DNA from: Tubiluchus corallicola
Taxonomy: Eukaryota; Priapulida; Priapulimorpha; Priapulimorphida; Tubiluchidae
Direction of reading: 5' to 3'
Length of the DNA stretch: 35,970 nucleotides
NCBI GenBank assembly: GCA_030141605.1
Contig: JAQGDQ010001531.1
Coordinates: 1-35,970, forward strand
Below are positions 1 to 33,300 of the stretch, one piece after another (position 1 is the stretch's first letter; every line of letters begins with the position of its first letter). A program made the translations under genes and the position numbers. The notes below the pieces were generated by a model. That model ran no database searches. It worked only from the letters and a program-made list of their open reading frames with translations, and had not been told where the DNA came from.

Positions 1-985
1 TACCACTTTTATTTCTTTCTTAATCTTGGAGTGTTGTACATGTAACAGTGCACAAGGTAGATAGGAATAAAGCATAAAGGATTACTAAATCTTGAGAATG
101 TAGGATTCACGGTGAAATACTTTCTTGTTTAAACATTTTTACAATAAGCAGCTTATAGCTATAATTATAATTATAGTTATAATTAGTTTATAGTATAAAA
201 TTATTAGTATAAAATTATTTAACCACTTCACTGCCTGTATGACGAGAATCTCCCGTCGTGAAAATGCTATTCCGAGTGGCCTGTATGACGAGACTCTACC
301 GTCATACTTAATATGCAAATTAACTGACGTCTAAGCCAGTAGCAATAATACCTACACACGCCGCATGCAATTAAAGGAATCTAGCTTTGAAAACAAGAAG
401 CGGTGGTGCCCTCTGTTGTCTAAAAAAGATGATACACAAGCTAGAAAACATTCATGACCAAATAACGCACAAAATGCTCAAAAAATATTGCTGTTATTGC
501 TGAGATGTCGTCTGCTACGTTGCCACTGCTTTTCCTGTCTCTTTGTCAATTTTTCTGCCCTCGGATGACTGGAAAAGATGCAATGTGAAGCGGAGGAGGT
601 CAAGTGACCCAATGGCCATGTGTAGAGGAGTAAACCTTCCAAATCAGGAGTGGAGCCCCGAAGGCGGACCAGTGCAGCACGCTCACTGACTCCGGCAGTT
701 CCTGCAGCCGACCTGGTGCCAAACGTGATGCTCCGCTTTCCTTTGGATTACACCAGGGAGGAAGAGAGGATCTCCATACACCTTGCCCAGGCGTGCGCCC
801 TGGAGACGTTCAAGGATCGGACTGCTCAGCCACAGTCGACACTGCAGCTCCATCAATGTGATCAATAACTGACTCTCTTGGCGCACACTCCATTGTCTTC
901 CGAGACAGAAGGATGCCAACCACAACTGTATCTATATCAATTCATTATCAAGTAACGTGGAAGCAAATTTAATGTGTCTGTACAC
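1..985. other. 3' side of S6K: intron 13 or 3' UTR, no recognised gene
   Basis: On the S6K strand this is either the next intron or, if exon 13 reads into its TGA, a 3' UTR. A minus-strand AATAAA lies at 13-8, right at the window edge. Positions 540-925 are clearly GC-richer than the surroundings and contain modest open frames on both strands, but nothing in them matches the S6K tail. The segment 150-225 is AT-rich. See the separate entry for 219-306. Confidence 0.4.
219..306. repeat. TTAA-adjacent terminal-like sequence with a repeated 14-mer
   Basis: TTAA at 219-222 is followed by CCACTTCACTGCC, which resembles piggyBac-type termini. CCTGTATGACGAGA occurs twice, at 234-247 and 280-293. I did not find a matching inverted end, so this may be a truncated element. 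Confidence 0.3.
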
Positions 986-989
986 TCAC

Positions 990-24036
<23,047 letters not shown>

Positions 24037-25815
24037 ATTATGCGTATTACATCCTTTGTATGATATATCCGAAAATAATCAAATCGCTTTAAGTTATCGC
24101 TAAAAATCTTGACAAATTGAATACAATACAATTTCAACACACAAAAATTACGCAAACTAGGCCGAAATGAACAAAAAGCGCTAACATCGTCTAGTGATTC
24201 ATCTTTGATGTTATGCTTGCCAAAGTAACCACCAGGTGACAAGATAATTGCGAAATTTTCCACGATACAGTCCGTTGTGACGAAAACAGAATTTCAAGAC
24301 AATAGAAGAAAAAATTGCGGTACTATAACTAACATAGTGAGATTCCAAAAATACTGAAAGCTTGCCGAAAAAAAGCATCACCTAACTTGTTTGAAAAAAT
24401 TCAGTGAAAAACACAGTAAGCCGTAAAAGGAGAAGGAGAAGTAAGCCGTAAAGGAGAACATCAAAATATCAAAAGTCTTGAACACAATGGTGACAAGTCC
24501 ATTTTGGTCATTTCAGAAAACTGAAATTAAAGGCTTAAATATGCTCCATAAAATCAATCATTGCAATGGGTGTGTATAATGTATATATGTGTATAATCTA
24601 CTGTGACTCTTTATCTAAATTATTTTGCAAATCTGCATTATTAATATAATAATTGGCAAAAATAGTCAAAAACTGGACTTAGCACATTTGACATCCGAAC
24701 ATTCTGATACAGATTTTAATTTTTTCACTACATGCTGTTGCGATATTATAGGCTGTACAGTTTAAAAAACTAAAAAAATTAAACTTTAAGTATGCACTTT
24801 TATTAGAGCTTGCAAGACAATGGTTCATGTTTAGGTGTGACCAGAATACCAATTCAATTGTCACAGAGCAGGCGAGATTTTGTTACTTCTGCTTTAAGTT
24901 GGACCTTCTCCTGCAATTTTCGAGCTAGAGTCACCAATTTTGGTATAGCTAAGTGGTATCGAAGTCTGTAGTGCATGGTAGAATGTGGATTGAGGCAAAC
25001 TTTCCTTCTAGGAGTCAAAAATCGAAATTGGTATCTAATTGAAAAACAATTAAAGACTACAAGTTTTGAGCAACAGTAATTTGGGCAGCTAGTGCATTTG
25101 CACAGACGGTACAGACCTTTTGTTAGGCGATAGCAGAGAGTAGTAGTACAAAACAGTTAATCACATCAAATTATTGTTCCAATAATGGCAAATTAATGTA
25201 TCACGCTTTCAAAATGTGGTGAAGAAACTTCATAAGTCTCACACGAACCTGCATGCTTCAAAGTTGAGGGGCATGGCCAGACCAATGAATCAAAGAACTC
25301 AAGATCAATGATTAAATAAATAGTTTATACCTAAATAAATAGTAATGATCTGAGGAACGGGAAATTAAGTGTTTTACCGGCGCACGATAAGGAGAGGGCA
25401 GGTATCATTTACTCAGATTTTACCAATGTGTTTAAATCGACCTATTTCACACATTTGATTGGTTAAACTAAGCAGATTGTGCTTCTCCTGCAACATTCTA
25501 ACATGGCAAGAAGCTTTCTTTACAGACCACAATCAACGAGTTTTACTAAGAAATGTAATGTCTGACTGGAAATGTGTGAGAATTAGCTACACAGTTATTT
25601 AATTTGTTAAAGAGTGGAAGTTTGAAAGCCTGTCTGTGAATGGTTTGACTTTAACCCTTTAATGGTTTTGCAGAAAAAGGCTAGACCTGCGAAACTCGCG
25701 GATAAGAACGAACAGAAACGATTCAAAGAGTTTCCGTGTTGCCGCTTGCCAACTGTAGACGACTGGACGCTCAGACGGGTTTTTTTGTTACTTGCAATCA
25801 AATCTTTACCAAAGT
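24037..25815. promoter_or_regulatory. Divergent intergenic region between S6K and SGF29
   Basis: The start codons of the two genes face away from each other across 1779 bp, so both 5' UTRs and promoters must lie here unless there are upstream non-coding exons. It contains a short direct repeat AGTAAGCCGTAAA (about 24415 and 24441) and a moderately CG-containing patch at about 25690-25770, just before SGF29. I see no clear TATA box. Open frames here (24015-24263 minus, 25607-25844 both strands) have no protein features. Confidence 0.55.
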
Positions 25816-25893
25816 ATGGCAAGCAGCGACCCTGCAGATATTAGAGTTAAAGAGATACTGAAAGAATTGCACAGATTGCTGCTTCAAGTGCAG
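25816..25893 (+). CDS. SGF29: SGF29 exon 1 (SAGA-associated factor 29, N-terminus)
   Basis: 26 codons ending in phase 0 at GTAATA: MASSDPADIRVKEILKELHR then LLLQVQ. SGF29 is a subunit of the SAGA and ATAC histone acetyltransferase complexes. Its C-terminal tandem Tudor domain reads H3K4me2/3. This exon and the next form the start of its N-terminal coiled coil, and the pair matches the animal SGF29 pattern ELxxELHxLxxxxxxERxRSEHxLxNIxKTHERMQ. The ATG has A at -3 and G at +4. The Tudor exons lie beyond the window. Confidence 0.9.
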
Positions 25894-27718
25894 GTAATAT
25901 AGAGGGCCAGACAGCACGGAATCAAAAGTGTCAATTATTCAAAAGCTTATACCTTGTTAGTTATTTTAATGTTTATTTATTAGGTTTAATTAATTTTTTT
26001 GAGAGTATAATATTAGTTGCACACTATCCAGTATATGTACTAAAACAAACACTTTATTGACACGACAATGTACAGATTACAGATGCGGTGATGTTGACAG
26101 TAACTGATATACTGAACTGGATAAGTTTCTTAGATAGGCTGTTTTTTTACCTATATAAATTAATACAATTGCACAGTCAGCAATTACTGAGCATGCTTAA
26201 TGTGAAGCTGTCCATCGTCACTCAAAGCCCTGTGAAGGTTTTGCTAATGTCACAGTGAGTAGGGGGCGTGCCATTACGAGAGGAAAAGAGCCTAGTAGTA
26301 GTAGTAGTATAGACCACACGTACAAATAACAAAACGTTCAGTAATATTTCATGTTCATTTAAGTAAACATATTAAAAATGCAGAGAAGTTGTATAAAGGC
26401 TATGACATGTCAGCACTCAGCAGGAACAAAACTGTGAGTGTCTCAGCTCATTTTTTGTTGTTAAACAGATAATTTCTTAATAAAAGATAAAAAGCTCTGC
26501 TTTAAATGATACTGCCAAACCATTTCACTATAGTATAGTAGTTTGTTATGAACAAATGCACCGAGTAAGCATAAATGCTCCATTATATCTTAATGAAGTC
26601 CTTTATAAGTTTGCCTGTAATTTTTTTACGAATTTCCTAGAGCTGTTCTTGCAAAATCCAGATATTTAGAACACTATGGTTGAGCTGCTCTAGTGAAATA
26701 GAATTATCCTTTTTATAGGAATGTAGTAAATTAAAAAAAGTTCAAATTTATCCACTTCTTGCTTTATAACAATGTACCATAATAAAAAAATCCCTTTTTG
26801 AACAGCAGTAATAGTAGCCTCTGCTTAGAATAACTTTGATCATTGTTAGGACTATCACGCAATTTAGAAGAACAACTGTTTCTGACTGCCAGTGTCACCT
26901 AAATCTAGTTGTACTTCTGCAGCTTAAGTTCGAGATGTTATTATAAGCACCGCCTATCTCAAGAGCAGCATCAGGAAATTGGTGCATGGGTAGTAAGGCC
27001 TGTAACGTACATCGATGTATCGTGATACCTTTTGTGATGATACATGTATCGTCAAAGTGAACCAGTATCGCAAAAATCTGAATCACTGATATTTAGTGCA
27101 AGCTTGTCCACCCGCTGATAAAAACTGAGAAATAATTGAAGCTGCAGCTGTAGAATGTACTGTAGTTTAACTCAATATAGTTAAACCAATACACAGTTTA
27201 ACTCCCTGGTCATAATCAGTGCAGTGAGCACAGCATTGGCAGAGGAGAAGACTTGACCTTGACACAGGCAGACCTGGTAGCAAAGCGATTGAAAGCACAC
27301 GAATTATCTTTCATGTGTTTGTAATATAATTGTGTTTAACAAATTACGTTCTTGCTTGTAAGTTTCTGAAATATATATTTACTATGTTTATTCGCGCATA
27401 TAATTTAAATGTACAATTAGGCTAATGAAAGCACAAGGTCATAAACATAACAGTAACAAGATATAAGTAATATTTACATTCAGTTAGTTAAAATGGTTAG
27501 TAACATTGATATTATTTCTTCGTTTGTTAAGCCGGAGATGAGAACTTCATTACGAGCAGTCCTATATGTATAAGAAACATTGTCAGAATCATTTTCATAA
27601 GTCACTAGAGAAAATACGATTTTTACCAAGAGTTATACTCCAATACTGATTTGGAATGTTGATTGCTGATTAGGCTCATTGCACAATTATTAATCTTTCT
27701 ATAGAAAGTTTGCGACCG
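25894..27718. other. SGF29 intron 1, first part, no recognised gene
   Basis: AT-rich. Around 27002-27052 there is a cluster of near-palindromic ATCGATGTATCGTGATACC and TGATACATGTATCG motifs that looks like a transposon terminus, but I found no partner end. A short (AGT)n run lies at about 26292-26309. Confidence 0.5.
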
Positions 27719-28145
27719 TTTGAATTATGAATTATGAATTTATTCCACAGCAACTCAAACATACATACAAGTTGATATAACGTTGAAAAAAATAAACTAT
27801 GCGAGTTACTGTGAGGAGGGGGAAGGAGCATTTTGCTTTCGTGTCCTCCTCCAGATAAGTGAAACAATTGACAGTTAACATTACATAGTATTTTCATCAG
27901 TTATACCGTATATTAGAACAAAATAAGTTTTGTTAGTAATTTAAGATCAGGATGAGTAAAATTGTGAGTTAATTATACCGTTGTAGTACGTAATTCTTTG
28001 ATGCTTTTTTAAATTGATAAAGATTGAGAGTTTTCATTTCACGCGGAATTGATGACCATATTTTAATAGCATTATATTTTGATGACTGTTTCATTATATT
28101 TGTTATTGGAAGGGGGAGTACATAGTTGACTGCTAGGTTAACGAA
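27719..28145 (-). mobile_element. LINE 3' end with ORF C-terminus and (ATTCATA)n tail
   Basis: The minus strand from about 28145 encodes IKPFVNLAVNYVLPLP..., then KYNAIKIWSSIPREMKTLNL and YQFKKASKNYVLQRYN with a stop near 27970. The KIWxxIP...FKK...Y pattern is the usual C-terminus of CR1/L2-type LINE polyproteins. The 3' UTR is followed by a tail of ATTCATA repeats (about 27740-27719). It is 5'-truncated and sits in SGF29 intron 1, antisense to the gene. Confidence 0.75.
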
Positions 28146-28289
28146 AGGTTTAATTTCCGCAATGCAATGCGTCGGGCAAACGTGAGAATTCTCGACTCAA
28201 GTCGAAGGATTTGACTTTTTTGTTAGCTTACTGTACGACTAATTGTACCATAGTCTTACGGATTAATATCTTTTTTATTTACATTTTAG

Positions 28290-28365
28290 GGTGAAAGAAC
28301 TAGATCAGAGCACACACTGTCAAATATATCAAAGACTCATGAGCGAATGCAAAGCGAAACTAAGA
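28290..28365 (+). CDS. SGF29: SGF29 exon 2 (coiled coil)
   Basis: 76 nt, phase 0 in and phase 1 out, acceptor TTTTAG and donor GTAAGT. It encodes GERTRSEHTLSNISKTHERM then QSETK. ERxRSEH.L.NI.KTHERMQ is specific to SGF29. The trailing A would start the next codon, as expected for the conserved Ile of the family's following ISPYYRTKLR segment. No exon for that segment is visible before the BEL element or in the rest of the window. Confidence 0.93.
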
Positions 28366-29103
28366 GTAAGTATTAACTGCATACAAACCCAGCAATGATG
28401 AGCAGTACAAATATTCTTCTTCTTCTTCAATGAATCAAACGTCCAGGGACTTGATTCTGCTCACCTCTCTGTGCCAGGACTCCCTACACGCTGCAAGTGG
28501 ATTTATTTCTAAGGATCAATGCTGAAGTGTTTAAATCTTTTTGTGCAAAATCTAAATATGTTAACATTTGTCCTCCTGCAGGTTTTTAGCTGGTTCTATG
28601 GTGTAACGGCAATATGCATAACGACACCTATGTATTGGAAGGTGCTGCCCTCTACGAGTGAGGAGGAAAGGACAGGAGGGGAACAATGGTGGTCGTGTTT
28701 TTTTGATCACAGCAATGTTTTTGTCGTTATTGTGTTACATTTAATAACATCGTTTAGTCATAACCGAATTTTGTACCTTGAGAAATTTTAAATCTTGACG
28801 AAGAGCCAACAATGTGAGTTACATCAATTTGAATAATTTAATTAAGTTGTGAATTCAATCTCTCAAGTTTGAGGAAGTACTTTGCCAATAAGTTGACTTC
28901 TTTGTAATTAATGAGCTTCAGTTTATCATTTTATTCATTTTCTTACTTGTTAATGTTCTTTTTATTATTCTGTTTAGAATAAACGACTTTGGAGCATGAA
29001 TCAAATAGTGAAGGCTTTCTGTTCATAACAGTTTATTATTGGCTCTTCCACCATGGCTGTAGTACACTTCAATATTCTATCATTATTTGCGAATAAATCT
29101 ATT
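28366..29103. other. SGF29 intron 2 before the BEL element
   Basis: No exon found. The short plus-strand frame at 28519-28791 has no recognisable domain. AATAAA occurs near 28978 and 29092. The exact left boundary of the BEL element could lie inside this stretch. Confidence 0.5.
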
Positions 29104-29963
29104 TGTTACGCCAGTGTTACGAGAAATAGTGTTATGGTAGACGAGGAGGCCAGATACCAGAGAACCCGGTAGCATAATTTTGGACAATAGATCATTGCCT
29201 GAAAAGACAATAATCGTCAGTAAAAAGCTGTCTAAGCCTTGAAAAATTACTATTCTTTGAGCAACATTTTACAAGCAGTCCTCGAAACATGCTTCACTGT
29301 CCAGACGAACAGCCAATCAGCATCTTACACACCAGTGCGACGTAGTAAATGTAGTGAATGCCGTACAGCGAGCAACCAATCAATATCGAACACAAGCCTG
29401 TGACGCAGGCGACCTTGCAGAGGTCAGGAAGAAACGTACTCTGGGCGAACCTGACTCCCAGTGAACCTTCATCGAGCTACAGCGCACGTGATTGTCTTCA
29501 AATAATATACAGCTTCAACTAAGGAGCCCTGGGAACTAGGAACATGAACCGCAAGAGATACGGCGAATGTAAACAGACCTGCTGGTATCCAGCCAAGTAG
29601 TAAACTCCCACGCTGCCGTGCATCAGCTGATCTAATCGAAGCAAGTTAGAGATATAGCACTTATTGTGTACAGTTTATTGAAGTTCGAAAATATGATATT
29701 ATGCAATGTTTGTGTTGTGTCAAATGTTTTCAGTGAACAACGCTGAATCGACTGCTCATTTTGACAAAATTTACACCGTGCTGTACCTGCTTAAAAAATT
29801 CGAAAATCTACTAAGTTACCCAACATAATCTACAATGCTTAATCAAGCATTATCCTAAGACTGTGAAAGCTCAACAGAAAGCATGGTTGAATGTTGAACT
29901 AATTTGCAATATGGGGTTTAATTTAATAATTACGTTTTCTTTAATCGGTATAACATTAATACA
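29104..29963 (+). mobile_element. Candidate 5' LTR of the BEL/Pao element
   Basis: Starts TGTTACGCC (29104) and ends either at GGTATAACA (29955), which is its approximate inverse, or at ATACA (29963), directly before TGGTAAGTG, a plausible primer-binding site beginning TGG. Two CCAAT boxes (29313-29317 and 29376-29380) fit a U3 promoter. The 3' LTR is outside the window, so the boundaries cannot be confirmed here. Confidence 0.4.
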
Positions 29964-30351
29964 TGGTAAGTGAACTGCTGCTATACCAAGCCACGATTTA
30001 TGTTAAAGTGTGAGATCTGTGGTAAAGCTCTTGTCTACATATTAAGGCCATAGGTTTGCTGTTACACGCTGTCTGTATGTTTGTATGTTTACCGGCACGT
30101 AGAATCCGGGTATTTAATGACAGTTTGAATAACTTTGGTGAAACGTAGAATTTATGCCTCATATTTAAGCGTCTGATAAGTTTTAAGTACAAATAGCAAC
30201 TATAGCTTTAGAATGATACATGTACATTTAAGTACAATAGGATTGTAATTTTTAATGCTTATGTAGTGTGTATCATATAGCTTATGTTAATGTTGCTTGG
30301 TAACAAAGCAGAATGAGCAGGTTTTAAGTGCACAACGTCAACAGACAAAAT

Positions 30352-33300
30352 ATGGAAAAGGATCTCTTCAAGCCAAAAGCTGATCTCTCAGCCGAGGCAA
30401 TTGGCTTCGAAAAGTCAGTTGAACAAGGCGACAAGGAGCAAACATTAGGGGGTGACGATTGCCCAGCATATTTACAAGAATGCAAAAGAAGACTAAGTAC
30501 ACAGCAGGGTCGATTAACAAAAAAGATAAATTACTTGATGAAAAATCTACAAGAATGGAAGCAAGATGAGCTCCTTTTAAAGCAAGCTGAATTAGAAAAT
30601 ATCGTTACAGACTACAAAAATTCCTTTGAAGATTGTTACGCAGCTGTTAGGGAATGTAATGGAACCCCTGATGAGATTGCTAAGATGCGAGAGGGATATA
30701 AATTTGTCATGGGAAACGTTAATGAAATGCACGCAAAAATAAATTCTTGTCTAAAACCCATCCAGGATGAACACGACCAGTCACATAGTAAAGACAACCA
30801 TTCCATTGCTGGGAGTAGCGGAAAGCTCAGCTATAAAAGCGTAAGCAGTGTTGCCAGTGCACGGGCCATGGTAGCAGCAAAAAGAACCGCTCTACAAGCA
30901 AAGGCATCCATCATGGAAAAGATGAGAAACCTTGAGCTTTGTGAATATCAGAGAAGAGCAAAGGCAGAAAAGGAGCAGCGATTGTATCAAATGAAAATGA
31001 GCGAATTGGAAGAACAAGCTGAAATTAAAATGCTGGAAGCTGAAGAAAGGGTGCTCGCCAAGTTTGAAGTCGATGAGAAAGTAGAAGAAGAAGAAAAGAA
31101 GGAACTCCCATCTTTGCTTGCATATAAAAGGGATGAGACAAAGCGGTGGGTTGAAATGTGTGAAGAAGCAGTGAGACAGCCAAATCATTCATCTCAAGGA
31201 AGTGCACCAATCTCAACACGATGTTGTGGTTGTGACAATAGATGTGATGATGTATGTCATGCTCACAGCGAAGGAAACAAAACACACACAGGAGAAATAA
31301 GTCGGCAAATAAATGAGCACAAGATTGCTTCTGAAAGTGCAAGCTTGCCTAAGGTGGAGATGATGTATTTTGATGGAGACCCATTAAAGTTTCATCTGTT
31401 TATGAAGACTTTTGAACACGCAGTAGAGAGAGTTTCTGTAGATAGTCATGCCAATCTTCTGCGCTTATTACATTATTGTACAGGAAGAGCAAGAAAGGTG
31501 GTGGAAAGCTGCTTGCTCATGCCTCCTAATGAGGCCTACGCAAAGGCGAAGAAGATGCTTTATGAGCATTTTGGGAATTCTTACAACATAGTTGAATCTT
31601 GGCTAACACAGATTAGAGAAACGAAGGCTGTTAAGGGCCGAGAAGAATTAATGCATTTTGCAGATGACTTGAGAATGGCTCAAGGAATACTGGCCAGTAT
31701 TAACAAAAGAGAAGAAATAAATAACCAAACAAATCTTTTGTGTATACTTGAGAAACTCCCAATTTATCTCCAAACAAGGTGGAAGACAGAGGCATATAAA
31801 ATTAGAATGAGCCAAGAAAGGAGTCCAACGATTGATGATGTAGTTCATTTTGTGGAAACAGCAGCTTTAGAGGCAAATGATCCAGTTTTTGGGAATTTAG
31901 GATATATCGACCGAGAAAGAAAGGAAACCCAGAAACTCACAACAAGAAAGGATGCTAAAGCAAGTTGCCAAACAAGTTTTTTATCTAAAATAGCAGGCGA
32001 ATCGAAGAGATCTACATGTAGCATTTGCACTGGTGAACACTTTATAACTGAATGTGCAGACTTTAATGCCATGAAGCCTGAAGAAAGACTGGAGCTAGCC
32101 AGAGAGAAGAGACTTTGCTTTAAATGTTTAAAGCCCAATCATAGCAGCTATGAGTGTCGTATGAGCAAAAGATGCAATGTCTGTCAAAGAAGCCATTCCA
32201 CTTTCTTACACCTGAGTAAATTTAAGCAAGGCAGGCAGGATGATGAAGATAGCGATATGAGAGAAGCTAGCAGCAAGTGTTCTGTCCAAGATGGTTATGT
32301 TGAAAGATATACAGTGCGCAAAAGGATTATTTTACCCGTTGTAAAGGTTCTTGTACAATCTCAAAAACAAAGAATGCCACTCGAGACTCTGGCTTTCTTG
32401 GATTCAGGTAGCACAAATACATTTTGCACTGAGGAGCTAGCCGCTAAATTGGGCGTAGATGGAAAGGATGTTGCCTTATCACTGACTACTTTGGAAAGGG
32501 AAAATAGCGAATTTACAGCCAAGGTGGTGAGTTTGCAAGTGATGAGCATGGAAAAAGATGAATGCATAACGCTTCCTGATGTGTACACCAGACCTTCGTT
32601 AAGATTAAAGGGAGAAACTCTGCCAGAATTGAAAGATCTAAAAAAATGGCCACACTTGCAGGACATACCATTGACCTCTGGCGGTTTGGGAGAACCTGAA
32701 GTGGGGCTTTTGATTGGTCAGGATGTGCCTATCGCGATGATTCCATTAGAGGTCAGAACAGGGCCACGAGGAGCTCCTTGGGCATCCAGGACTATACTAG
32801 GGTGGGCTCTTAATGGGCCAATAGGGTACACAAGCAGCAAAGCAATCATCAGTAACTATGTCCAAGCCACTGCAGATCTTGACAGCATTGTCGCCCAGTT
32901 TTGGCAGATGGAAATGTGTGAAGACGAAAATCATTATTCCAAAGAAGATGTCAAGGTGATCAAATTGTGGGAGGATTCAGTAACCCTAACTGAGGATAAT
33001 CACTATCAATTGCCCATACCATTCCGAAGTGAGAATCCTGAGCTTCCAAACAATTTACCTGTGGTACAGTCTATGCTGCAGGGGCTCAAGAACAAGTTAC
33101 AAAGGGACAATGCATTGCTAGAGAAGTATTCTGCAGAAATCTCAAATATGATGAATAAGGGTTATGCTGAGGAAATAAATGCCAAAGGTGTTAATGGAAG
33201 ACCTGGAAAGATATGGTATTTGCCCCATTTTGCAGTCAGAAATACAAACAAACCAGATAAAACGAGAATCGTCCTTAATTGTGCAGTTCAATTCGCAGGT

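Noticed and set aside
25607-25844. Overlapping short frames just upstream of SGF29
   Set aside because: They are probably 5' UTR or promoter sequence. The SGF29 start at 25816 is supported by family match and splice phase.
28519-28791. Plus-strand frame of 90 codons in SGF29 intron 2
   Set aside because: It does not encode the expected SGF29 exon 3 and shows no domain or splice support.
30892-32666. Several minus-strand frames of 66-105 codons
   Set aside because: They are antisense shadows of the BEL Gag-Pol coding sequence.
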